Below are positions 1 through 10,561 of a DNA stretch of 64,000 nucleotides, one piece after another (positions within the stretch are counted from its first letter, which is position 1; each line of letters starts with the position of its first letter). The notes beneath the pieces are model-generated. The model saw only the letters and a list, made by a program, of their open reading frames with translations, was not told where the DNA came from and searched no databases. The position numbers and the translations under genes were made by a program. Source of the DNA: Margaritispora aquatica (lineage: Eukaryota; Ascomycota; Leotiomycetes; Helotiales; Discinellaceae); assembly GCA_007644065.1 (NCBI GenBank), contig VJWN01000002.1, positions 381,809 through 445,808 on the forward strand. The letters run 5' to 3'.

Positions 1-7
1 TGACAGC

Positions 8-989
8 ATGCAAGCTATCAAGCACAGAGCTCTGGCACAGAAGCCCTCGAAGTACGAGCTATTTGGAATCTCAACAAAGTGGAAGACGAAAGTAGATGAA
101 GCCCCGCAAGGACTTGAACCGAACGACTTCGAAGACTGGCTTTGGAGGAGGCAGAAGCCAAAACCTTTTGGACAATTAGCGAATCTGCGGGACCGTGCAA
201 CGTTCCCCGGATTCATTGACCTCCCAGACGAGAACGACATCGACCCAGAGTTTTATGAGAGAAGCAACATAGGTATATACCGACCGCGGCGCTATTGGTG
301 CTTCTTCGGTGAGATTATGGATTTCGGTTCGCTACTTCGTCTGCAGATGGACATTAAGGATGTTGATGGTACGAAAATTCCGCTGTACTTCTATACTGAT
401 AGCCGAGGTCGTGAAATAGCACCAGGAGAGGTTCAAAAGGGGTACACGGTCGCCATTCTCTACGCAGTGCGCCATGTATTTATGTTCTGTGAGCCCGGCA
501 TCCGCCATGAGAATCCCCGGATGATCAAGGTACTAGAAAATCGCTAATCTGCGGCTTGGGTTTTTCTTTCGCTAACCGAGGCGGACGTCGTACAGATCTT
601 CCCACTATCACTAGATAAGCTGCTCGCATTGAACGACCAAGTTCAACAATTCTCAACTGATATTGATGGTATGAGAATATGCCACGGGTGCGGACAGAAG
701 GCAGCCTCTCTGCAACGATGCGGCAAGTGCTCATATTTTTGGTATTGCAATAGGGTAAGATTGCATTGAAAATCCTCATTTATGTCAACTTTGGTGCTAA
801 TATATGTGCGATAAGGCCTGCCAAGTTGCTGGATGGAATGAGAAAGGTCACAAGGCTGATTGCAAGCTCCTTAAGGATCCCGATTTGCGAGAACTGTTTG
901 TTCTCAAATGGGACAAATTTAAGAACGATGTTCAATTTCCTCTCCATGATGGCAAGGACTCCTACAATAGTCTATTTTCAGTTGCCTAG
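8..989 (+). CDS. MYND-type zinc finger protein, 5' end probably outside window
   Basis: Three exons join in frame: about 8-529, 596-754 and 816-989, with introns of 66 and 61 bp that contain GCTAAC/GCTAAT branch sites. The visible product is 284 aa. A MYND finger lies at about residues 198-240: CHGCG, then CGKC, then YCNRACQ (rebuilt across the second intron), then W, H and C in the order expected for the C-x2-C ... YC-x3-C ... H-x3-C pattern. MYND domains bind two zinc ions and usually mediate protein contacts. The 200 residues before the finger are not a family I recognise. The window opens with TGACAG just before the first ATG, which looks like a splice acceptor, so the true start is probably upstream and residue numbers are relative. 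The last exon ends soon after the finger. Confidence 0.8.
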
Positions 990-1391
990 GAAGAAAGTAT
1001 GAAGAAAATTTGGCACGACTTCATTTACTGATTGATATCTATAGCTATAGTCTTCTTGCCTCTCTGTGAAAGTGTCAGCTTAATTATCGAATTAATTGTA
1101 AGTGGTTTCTCATTATTCTACCGAGGTAATTGTTTCTCTTCTATATGTTTAGAAAGGTGCTTCTCGATATCCTCCGATGGTGTATTCCTTGGAAGAGAAT
1201 AAGTAGTTTGCTATATAAGTATTAGTACCGGCTGTATATTTCAAGCAAGCAACCACTTTTGCTTGCTATCTTTTCAATACTTTACTCAGTGCTAAGATTT
1301 TACTCACTAGCCCATGTTCAGGCATATTCTCACTTGTAGCAAGTAAGAACTTATATTGTTAAAATGATGACTGATTATATAATTATCCACA
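990..1391. other. Intergenic, convergent 3' flanks
   Basis: AT-rich sequence between the stop of the MYND gene (+) and the stop of the PsuG-PsuK gene (-). It should hold both 3' untranslated regions. I see no open frame with coding character and no repeat. Confidence 0.6.
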
Positions 1392-4318
1392 TCACAGTTT
1401 GTTAAAACTTGTAGACAGCTCATACAAGCTTGGGCTTACAGCGTCTTTACTTTTCAGAGTCATTACTGCCCCCTTTTGGGCAATAGTTATCAAATCTTCA
1501 CCAAGAGGGATCTCCTTTGCAAGACCAGCAACAAGAACACCAAGAAACGTATCTCCAACTCCATTCACACTGACAACTTCCTCATCCGGGACCCGCTCTA
1601 CCGCTGGAAAGAGTCGCATATAGACCCCCCCAACTTCTGTACTGCCATTTGTACACCTAGATAATATCCATTGTGCGAAATCAGGATCCGTGAGGCGAGA
1701 GTCGTCTTGCTTGAGGAGCTCTGTTAACAGAACACCTGCTGATCCAAGCTTTGTCAAGATAACCGGGAAGTAGGGTAGAAGCTGGATGGTCTGAAGTGGC
1801 ACTCCATCGTCCACTAGTTGAGAATTCGTAAGATGTATGAATTGTGTTCGAGCACCAGTACTTGGAATTCCAAAGGAGTCAATGATTCTCCACCATTCAT
1901 CGGTTTGAAGAAGCCCTCCACTGTGAGCTGCACTCCACATCGCGGCTAGCTCATCCTTATTAGGTGTAATAAGGTCGATATTATGGGCTGGGAATACCGC
2001 AAGCTTATTCTTTGTGTTCACTGACCCTTTGCCGGCGCTGAGTATGCTTGCAGCTTTCTCAACTGAGACTGGTTCGAAGGCAATTTTTGTAGTAGCGCTT
2101 TTATAGGTTTTCGCCAACTTCAAAGCGAAATTCCCCTCCCAATTAGCGTCGATTATAGCCCATTTCAAGTTTGGCATAGGTGCAGTCACCATTTGGTGCT
2201 TCCGTGCAACATCAAAGAAAATATCCATATCAGCCATTGCTAATACAAGATCCTTGCGTTGGTCATTGACCGCAACATATTGCGCTGTACGGAGGGTAGC
2301 GTTGGACAAGTCGCCTATGGGAGTTTGCACAACTATAACACGTGTGGTATCCAATCCTTCATCCTTCATTGCCTGTAGAACGAATTTTCCTGCGCTGGAA
2401 TTGTTAGTGCTCGACCTGCGTAATCACCGGAAGCTGCTTACAGATCATCGGCTACAGCGCTTTGTAACTGTACCAAAAGACCAGAAGCCACTCGATGCGC
2501 GGCGAGAGCAACGTTGTGGCCAACGCCACCAATTGATTGAGTGATGGAGGCGATGTTAGATGTATGCATTTGAGGGACGATAGCTGGCGATGTCTTCGTG
2601 GATAGGGTTTTTGGTGAATAGTTGCAAGAAAGATCAAGGGCAACAGAGCCAAGGACAAGAATGTCAGGTGAGAGGTCAGAATGTGCTTTCTTCACAGTGG
2701 ATACCTGTAAGCTTCAGAGACTAGTTCCCCAGGCATGGCAGAATAGAGCTCACGGAATTTTGGGAATCTGTTGGCCCACGAGCACCTCCAGTCTTCATCG
2801 TCTCATATTTGGTATTGTGATCGGACATAGCGAATATGTTGGCTAGATGCTTGGAATGATTCTGTGGTGATATTCTGGCTAGCTCAACTGCTACCTTAGC
2901 AGCCAATTTTACATTTGACTGGATAAGTGCGCGGTTGGCAGGTATACTTCCTCCTTTGGTAAGGTCCTTGATTCTGGACAGAATGAAAGGCGTGTTGGCG
3001 TGTCCATGAAAACCTTGTTCAGCGGCTTCCCGTACCGCCTGATTGATGGCTACATCTATCTCTTCCTTAGGAATCGAGAATGCTTCTGGTATTGGATTTG
3101 CTAAAAGAATTCCAGAACTACGCCGACCAAACATACGTTGTGCATCTAAATCGTTTAGCATAAACAGACCCAAGTTTTGTACCACTTACAAATCATTGCT
3201 GCTGCTTCTTCCACCGTCCGAACAACTGTTGGACTTTTGACTCCACTGTCTCGGGTATAAAAAGAAGGAAAGTCAACTTGGCCACTTCGGCCATCGGCAA
3301 AAGTGCACACTGCGGCACCTTGAGTCTCCAAGAATTCCAAGGTGCGAGGAAGATCAAGGAAGCTCTTGCAACCGCTGCTTACAACTGCCATCGAGGTCCG
3401 CCCCAGCTCTGTCAAATCCGCAGAAATGTCCATGGTGTCTTGGCCACCTCTATGCACCCCACCGAGGCCACCAGTTCCAAAGATACTAATTCCTGCTTCA
3501 GCGGCAATAAACATAGTACCAGAAACGGTGGTACCACCTGAGAGCCTCCGCCCTGCAATTCCCTATTTAATCGATTAGACCATGATTTCCTGTACTAACT
3601 ATCTTCGACATACCATGCCGATAATATAAGGGATATCCCTTCGTGAAACCTTCATGGTACTTGGGTCACCTGCTCGAGCACAAAGTTCTTTGATCTCACT
3701 AGAATTCAGACCCACAACTGCAATACCATCCACGATACCGATCGTTGCTGGAACTGCACCGCTGGCCCTGACAATACTCTCTAAGCTCATGGCCAGCTCC
3801 ACGTTCTCTGGATAAGGAAAGCCATGTGTGTATATCGTTGTCTCTAGTGCCACAACAGGACCTCCAGAGGATAACGCCTTAGCTACCTCTTTAGATACTC
3901 TTAAAACGGCATCTCGTCCAATGCTCATCTGAGCTTGTTGAAATGAGGCAGGCTTGTCACTCGTCACCTGATTCCATGTCTGATTCGTGGAACTTGGTTT
4001 GCTAGGAACAGATGCTGCGTTGCGAGGACGTACGGGATTGCCTTCTAGATCCACAAGTCCATCATACGAAAGAGTTGGTGCATTCGAGCGTGGCCCGGAG
4101 TCAGACGATTGCGATGATACATGAGTTTCTGGTCTACCATCTAGTTCACCCGCGCCACGAGCCACATCGCGGGTGTAGTTTCGACGAGTTAAGCATGGCA
4201 GTCTGGCTTGCACATATGGTCGAAGATTGGGTTGTAGTAAGGATCGAGGTAGTGTACCTGGAGGAGTACGAAACGTGGTACTCCTTAGGTAAACACGAAA
4301 GGAGGTTGGGAAGAACAT
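1392..4318 (-). CDS. Bifunctional pseudouridine-5'-phosphate glycosidase / PfkB carbohydrate kinase
   Basis: Five exons on the minus strand: 4318-3614, 3562-3190, 3145-2754, 2704-2442 and 2394-1392. All phases close and give 911 aa. The N-terminal half (residues ~137-490) is a PsuG/indigoidine synthase A-like pseudouridine-5'-phosphate glycosidase. It has VALETTIYTHGFPYPENVE, GGTTVSGTM, FGTGGLGGVHRG, DISADL and ILLANPIPE. The C-terminal half (~495-911) is a PfkB/ribokinase-family kinase with SIGGVGHNVALAAHR near its start and VNGVGDTFLG, the catalytic-base motif, near its end. Family knowledge: the kinase phosphorylates pseudouridine and the glycosidase splits it into uracil and ribose 5-phosphate. 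In E. coli these are the separate proteins PsuK and PsuG. Residues 1-55 are basic, Ser/Thr-rich and free of acids until ~51, so mitochondrial import is possible. The 3146-3189 intron is only 44 bp. Confidence 0.93.
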
Positions 4319-4957
4319 TATATAGGATAGGGCATATTTGGGGACAAGCAGCGTGACAAAGATTTCACTTCCACTCTAAAGTATGGCTCAAGTAATATGA
4401 AGGTTCAATAGTAAGTGGGATTGAACCATTTGAACAACAGGATGTCAAGTAACGTACCTAGGGCGGACAAGACGGAAATCGAGGATGGGGTGGCATCACA
4501 TGACCAACCAGGGCACTACGACCAGGGGAAAGAACGGGCAACACAGGAACCACTAAGGTAATGGAAACTAAGGTAAGATCCTACCTTCACCTTTGGGCTG
4601 TGCTCACATTCTTCTACTCTAGTCAAAACATCATTCCACAGCATGAACTTAACAATTAAATGTGGTAAATCGGATACACACGCCCACACCATGTCCGGCC
4701 AACAGCCTCAGCAATCTAATATTGGACATTGCTCGTTTTATCCAGCCAATGCAACGTAGGAATGGAATCAAGGTGGGCGCTGGGATTGTCTATTTCGTTA
4801 TTTCCCTGTTATTACTTGCTTGTGAGCATCTTATTATTATCAGTAGCAGCACGTTACTGTATATTCCAAGCCTTTGCTGTCGACTTACAAGGATTGTGGC
4901 ATCTCCTTTAAAATCTGAATTTACTGTCCAAATCTCTCTTCCTCTATTCACATAGGT
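4319..4957. other. Divergent intergenic region
   Basis: Shared upstream region of the PsuG-PsuK gene (-) and the small secreted protein gene (+). A 97-codon frame at 4662-4955 with hydrophobic stretches has no recognisable family and sits in the presumed leader of the downstream gene, so I do not call it. No other element was recognised. Confidence 0.5.
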
Positions 4958-5791
4958 ATGGTGTTATACCTAAAGGTTAGCATCCTGCTTGGCTGTGTTG
5001 CCGCATTTTCGAATGGTCAGCAGATTGTCAATGGGCAGATCTACACTCCAGGAATTGCAATTGTCAACTCGCCGCAACCTAACAGTCCTGTCGGCGGAGG
5101 TCAGTTCCAAGATTCTCCCTGGCATTACGGATGTTTACTGACGGTTAACAGACTATCTGCAAATAGCACTTGATGTTACCTCGAATGGCCAATTGCCTTT
5201 GCCTCCGTACCCTTCCAATCCCACCAGCGCGATTTACAACATCACCATATTCTTGTCAAGTTATACAACCAACAAGAATTTTACCATCTCAAACGGCACA
5301 TCGACAGCGAACAACGCGAGTTTGGGAAACATAATGGCGATGGAGGCAAGCAGTACTGTCAAGCACATTAACTGGAATTGGCCAGATTGCTTGAGCAGTT
5401 CTGCTCGTGGAGTCTATAATGTTAGCCATATGTCAACATGGAATTTCCAATTTTAGCTGACCACTACCAGATTTCGATACGCCAGAATTTTCGACTAAAC
5501 GGGACCAACAGATACACTATATTTGATCTGCCGATTCAAGTCACCAATTCCATCCCAACTTTGGGCAATCGGTCATCATGCGATGCTTTGAACAACCCTC
5601 TCCTCGACCAAGCTACGCTTGTCGCCTCCGCAGACAATTTTACAAGAATTGCAGGTACGGGTATACAAGGGGGCGGCTCAAGCTCTGGCTCTAGTAGCGG
5701 TATCGCTGGAGGCTTCTACTCTAGAGCAGATCATACAATGGTATGGATATTGGAGTTTGTTGTGATGTTCCTTTCGTATCAAGGTTTGTGA
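4958..5791 (+). CDS. Small secreted, probably GPI-anchored protein
   Basis: Three exons, 4958-5099, 5152-5420 and 5471-5791, give 243 aa. Both introns (52 and 50 bp) end in CAG and preserve the frame. Residues 1-20 are a signal peptide (basic residue, then LGCVAAFSNG before QQ). The body carries many N-x-S/T sequons, for example in NITIFL, NFTISNGT and NASLGN. The last intron rejoins YN to ISIRQNFRLNG. The C-terminus has a Gly/Ser-rich linker and then a hydrophobic tail (MVWILEFVVMFL), the usual layout of a GPI-anchored fungal surface protein. Similar proteins of about 200-250 aa are widespread in Pezizomycotina and have no known function. Cell-surface location is inferred from the signal peptide and tail. 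No enzyme motif is visible. Confidence 0.8.
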
Positions 5792-6455
5792 TGAATACTA
5801 TACTTTTGCCCGATTTATAATATCTACTCTTCAAATTTAAGCCCCTGCACTATCCGATTCCCAGGCACACCATAAAAACAAGTCGTTGATCTCATCAGCT
5901 CCCTCCATAGGTTGATATTTTAAAGTGGTACATTACTTGCCTCCGAAGCAACTACATACATTCAGGCTCAGTTAGCGAGAATAAGTCAAACAAAATACCC
6001 AATCAAGACATATACGCCTATGTTTATTTGTCATACCTGCTTCGTCCCAATTCAACGAATACCTAACGCTCCATAGGTATGGGTTTCCACAGGTTCCCCG
6101 AGCTGCTGTGCATGATCCCTGTGAGTGGTGTGGAAAGCAGATTCATTGGCGGGAGGCATGGTAGGCTATCCGCAAGCTGCGACCCCGCGTTTTAAAGATC
6201 CACCTCGGTCCAACCCCAACCACATGGAAAGAAGATGGGACTTTGGGGTCCCCAGATGGACTTGTAATCTAGGTTTGGCTCTATTTCCGGCTTGGTTGGC
6301 TCAATTGGGCGAGAAGTGTAACCGAGAGCTGTTATTCAATGTCTTACCCTCCTGCCCTTCTCGAACCTTGAGTAACAAAGCCATACTCAAGGACTACACG
6401 ACGAGACTTTTAAAAACCAGAACCTAAACTATTTCCCTTATTACCTGCTGTGACG
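5792..6455. other. Intergenic region upstream of the SDR gene
   Basis: Holds the 3' flank of the secreted-protein gene and the promoter and leader of the short-chain dehydrogenase. A 100-codon frame at 6125-6427 shows no recognisable family and is not called. Confidence 0.5.
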
Positions 6456-7830
6456 ATGCCTATGCACAATGGCTGGTTGCCTCGTGAAGGTATGTATGAC
6501 TTCGAATCGGCAAGCCCCACTGAATCTGTCATCCTTGAGCTAACACATTCAATCCAGGACTCACGGGAGATCCGATAGGACGCTTTCTGAAGAAGACAGC
6601 TTTGAATCCAGCCTTCACGCTTATGTTCATCCTCCTTGCGCGCTATACAAAGAAAGGCTCCGACCTCTCCATTCTTCACGAAACCGCATTCTCCCGTCTC
6701 AAAACGCTCTTCTACTTTGGCATTGCACGATGGGCCACTAGCTACATCGACCACGGTGTGTTGAATAACTGGACCAAGGACCCGTACGTTTGGAGTCAAG
6801 AGATTGTTCTCATTACAGGAGGTGCAGGAGGCATTGGGGGGGGTGTTGTGAGGTGTTTAGCAGAGCGAGGGGTATGTTCATTCCCCCTTGGAGACTTTCT
6901 ACTACGTACAATATATGGACCTATCCTGGACTGTCCCCGGCAACGCTTCATTTCATACTTCATATCTCGATTGTCTCTCCTCTTCTTGCATTCCTTCAAT
7001 TCACTCGCTGACTTTTTGATAGATTAAGGTTGTGGTTTTGGATGTAATCCCTATGACATTTGAAGCGTGTAAGACATCATCAAATTTGACATTGACTTTA
7101 TACTAATCGCGTAGCTTCCAATGTTCACTATTACAAATGCGATATCACATCGCCAGCAACCATTGCAGCCGTTGCCATCAAGATTCGCAAAGAAGTTGGC
7201 GAACCAACTATCCTCATCAATAATGCGGGCGTAGCTCGAGGAAAATCTATCTTGGACGCAAGCGAGAAAGATGTCCGATTCACATTCGATGTTAACACCC
7301 TTGCGCACTACTGGCTCGCCAAAGAATTTGTGCCTGCTATGGTCGCTGCGAACCACGGCATGGTGGTCACAGTCGCAAGTTACGCAGCTTACATTGTTGT
7401 TCCAGATATGGTTGACTATGGCTCTTCCAAAGCAGCAGCTCTTTCGTTCCACGAGGGTCTAACTGCTGAACTTCTTACCAAATACAACGCCCCCAAGGTT
7501 CGCACTGTTCTGGTAACCCAAGGATACACTAAGACTGCTCTTTTCCAGGGCTACCACAATGATTCACCATTCTTGGTGCCGACCCTAGACCCGGACACGG
7601 TTTCTGAGGGTATTGCGAAGCAAGTCCTCAAAGGAGAGTCTGGACACGTAATACTGCCAGGCTTTGGTGTTGTGTTGACATTCCTGAGGGGATTCCCACA
7701 TTGGTATCAGAATAGATTGAGGGCTGATGGAGTCAAGATTATGAAGAAGTGGCACGGGCGCCAGGTGATTGATGTTGAGAAGTGGAAGCCTGCTGGTGAG
7801 AGGGCAGCCGAGGTGGAGGAGAGCGCGTGA
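6456..7830 (+). CDS. Membrane-associated short-chain dehydrogenase/reductase (SDR16C/RDH10-like)
   Basis: Four exons, 6456-6489, 6558-6871, 7023-7068 and 7115-7830, give 369 aa. The Rossmann fold begins after a ~90-residue N-terminal region with a hydrophobic segment (TLMFILLARY), which suggests membrane or lipid-droplet association. NAD(P)-binding TGGAGGIGGG is followed by VVVLDV, INNAGVARG, a serine-containing VASYAAY and the catalytic Y-x3-K in DYGSSKAA. This set is complete, so the enzyme should be active. The family oxidises or reduces retinoid, steroid or fatty alcohol-type substrates; the substrate here cannot be read from sequence. The first exon is only 34 bp. A second possible ending exists: GTGAGT at 7827 with acceptor CTGCAG at 7871-7876, preceded by GCTAAT, would replace the stop and extend the protein to 378 aa, ending at 7907. 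Confidence 0.88.
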
Positions 7831-7907
7831 GTTATTCAACCATAACACTAGCTGCATAAAATGCTAATGTCTGCAGGTCGACGGTTCTAGTGCCAGGAGC
7901 AAACTGA

Positions 7908-8462
7908 TAAATTCAGAGCATGATTGTTAGCTATTATGACATGATGGTAGGAGACGAAAGGTATGGTGAATCTGAATATGGATTTTTGACTCGTCGTTGG
8001 AGCATTACTCACATTGTATTCTCAATTCTCGCATTACCTAATCCCGAATCCTTTTCAATCATCAAAAATATACCACACATCATTGGCCCTCTCATTCGTA
8101 TCCTTGATATATATGTAAATGTTCTATGTTAGTGTAACTTCCAGCTATTTGGACTGCGAAAGGGTCGTCGGGACGAGATCCGGGTGGTGCCCGAGGTTCT
8201 CCCATCAGCCCCGCCATCCCCAGACTTGCATCAGCTGCTTCACCGGCAAATCTCGATGCCAGCTGAATATGTGTATAAGTTTGGATTTCTCGTGCTTGCT
8301 TTCGATAGGAATACTATTGTAAGCATTTTTAACACATATTATAAAATACTAATTGTTGCATGAAAATCCTCCTCGGCTCATGAAGTCAGTAAAGATATAT
8401 ATTTCCATCCAACATTGTAAGCTTTGTACTAGGTAGCCACTTGCTAATATCATGGTAGTTCA
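7908..8462. other. Intergenic region between SDR and MFS genes
   Basis: AT-rich sequence with the SDR 3' flank and the MFS promoter. Only short, uncharacteristic frames are present and I see no repeats. Confidence 0.5.
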
Positions 8463-9986
8463 ATGCCATCCCCTGAGCCAAATATCGAGCTTCGCTCTCG
8501 TCATCCAGAAGATTTCCCGGCCACGGGGACATTACCAGAACAGACTGAAGATGACTCGCTCTTACCAACACTCAAGCTCCTCAGCAGTGCATTCTCGTTC
8601 TTCGTGGCTGGTACGAATGATGGCTCTCTCGGTGCCTTACTCCCCTACATTCTCAACTCCTACCGCATCTCCACATCCGTGGTCACCATCCTCTTCCTCA
8701 CTACCTTCCTCGGCTGGGCCCTCGCAGCTTTCACCAACCCTATTCTCACCCAACATCTTTCTCTCGGCTCGCTACTTCTCCTAGGCTCCTCGCTACAGGT
8801 ACTACCTCATGTGTTGCGTGTATGGCACCCTCCGTTTCCTCTGTTCGCCATCACATTCTTTCTATCGGGTCTGGGACAGGCGTATCAGGATTCGCACGCC
8901 AACACTTATGTGTCTGGGGTGACGGCTGGTGGAGCAAAAGCACATAGATGGCTAGGCTTTATACATGCTATGTATGGGCTTGGCTTGCTTGTTTCGCCTT
9001 TCGTGGCGACTGCTGTGGCGAGCCGAGAGGGTGAAGGTGGAAAGTGGATGTTGTTCTATCTATTCCCTGGTGGATTGAGTGTAGGAAATTTGGCATTGGT
9101 AATATGGGCCTTCGGTGCCAACATCCATCTGCTTGAGAAAGGCCAATCTAGGACAGAAGAAGGCGCTAGTGAGGGGCAGGAAAGGGCAAGTGGGACATTT
9201 GGTGAGATCAGAGAGATGTTGGGCATGAAAAATCTGTGGATATTCTCCTTGTTCTTCTTCTTTCACCTTGGTGTTTGCTATACTTCAGCTGGTATATATA
9301 TGCACGCCCTTTCGCTAACAATAGAGCTGATTCTTACATAGGTTGGGTACTTCCCTACCTTCTCACAACTCCGTCCGCACCACCACTCTCGAAACTCGGC
9401 TATGTTCCATCGGGCTCCTATGCAGGAGTATTCCTGGGACGGATTCTACTTGCCGAACCCACTCATAGATTTGGCGAGAAGAGGATGCTGCTGATATACA
9501 GCGCAAACTGCCTTGTACTTCAGCTCATCTTCTGGTTGGTGCCAAATCTGGTGAGTAGGGTGGTCATGTTTAGTATTATGGGATTCTGGCTAGGACCTTG
9601 TTTTGCTGCTGTATGTTTACTCTTTCCCTTCTATACACAAAGCTACGCGACTTGTGGAGGGAAACCCAATCATTCGAGAAGACTAACTTGACTCTAGGGA
9701 ATAACCGTTGCAGCAAAAACCTTCCCAAAACGTATCCAGCCTGCAGCATTAGGTTGGTATTCCGTCTCTTCTGACCAAGGCCGTCAGCGCGTTGCTGACA
9801 ATCACAGGCATGATATTTCTCACTGCTCAAGCTGGAGCTGCTATCTTTCCCTCGCTTATTGGTCTCATTGCAGCACGGGAAGGGGTGAAAGTTCTCCCGC
9901 CTATCGTAGCTGGGTTGATCTTTCTAATGGGCGCAACATGGGCTCTTGTACCGAAAACTCAAGATGAAGATATGCATTTGGAATGA
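8463..9986 (+). CDS. MFS transporter, BSC6-like fungal family
   Basis: Four exons, 8463-9291, 9342-9610, 9698-9752 and 9808-9986, give 443 aa. Phases close at every junction, although the third donor (GTTGGT) is weak. The protein is strongly hydrophobic with about 11-12 membrane spans. An N-terminal acidic tail (residues ~1-35) precedes the first span. NDGSLGALLPYI is the typical first loop of this subgroup of the major facilitator superfamily. A central cytoplasmic loop is rich in Glu, Gln and Arg. LAEPTHRFGEKRML is the loop between two C-terminal-half spans. The subgroup is annotated in fungi as bypass of stop codon protein 6-like; its substrate is unknown. No neighbouring biosynthetic cluster points to a substrate. 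Confidence 0.88.
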
Positions 9987-10561
9987 ATGGAGAAGGTTTT
10001 GCTAGTACTCCGAAGGATGCCTATTTTAGACCTTGATTAAGTGATTATCTTCATAGTGCTTTGTTGTCAAAATTTTTGGGTTGTTACAGGCACTTCGCTC
10101 TGTCTTGTGACTAGTGAGTGTTGATTTGCGTCGCGAGATCAGTGAATGGCTTCGAGAACTGCGGTGGTCAATAAGCAAAACAACCTGATCCAAATAAAAG
10201 CTAGTTGTAGTTCGACCTTTATAAGGGTGACAACTTTCGCCATTGTACAATGAGGTTACAAAACTTGTATCTACAGCATGCGTAGGTGAGGTAAAAACGA
10301 AACTGAATAGCATATAAATCAAGAATTTCAGTATGGGTTACATGTGGCAATTTTAAACATTAACATTTAGACCATCCTTTCCTCCATTGGTATATGTTTG
10401 ATGATGGCTATGTGCATTATTTCAAATCCTTGTGTGTATATACAATCCCTCTTTTCCTTAAGGCGCATGCTAGAAAGCATAATCCCCAGATAAAATGTAC
10501 AATATCCAACCTTCGATCACTGCTCACAACACATTGTCCCCATCCTAGTATAGATTATGTT
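9987..10561. other. Intergenic, convergent 3' flanks
   Basis: AT-rich 3' flanks of the MFS gene (+) and the CorA gene (-). A 98-codon minus frame at 10026-10322 has no coding signature. Nothing else is recognised. Confidence 0.5.

Noticed and set aside
4662..4955. 97-codon hydrophobic frame before the secreted-protein gene
   Set aside because: Lies in the presumed leader and ends two bases before the real start; no family.
6125..6427. 100-codon frame upstream of the SDR gene
   Set aside because: No recognisable product; in the promoter/leader region.
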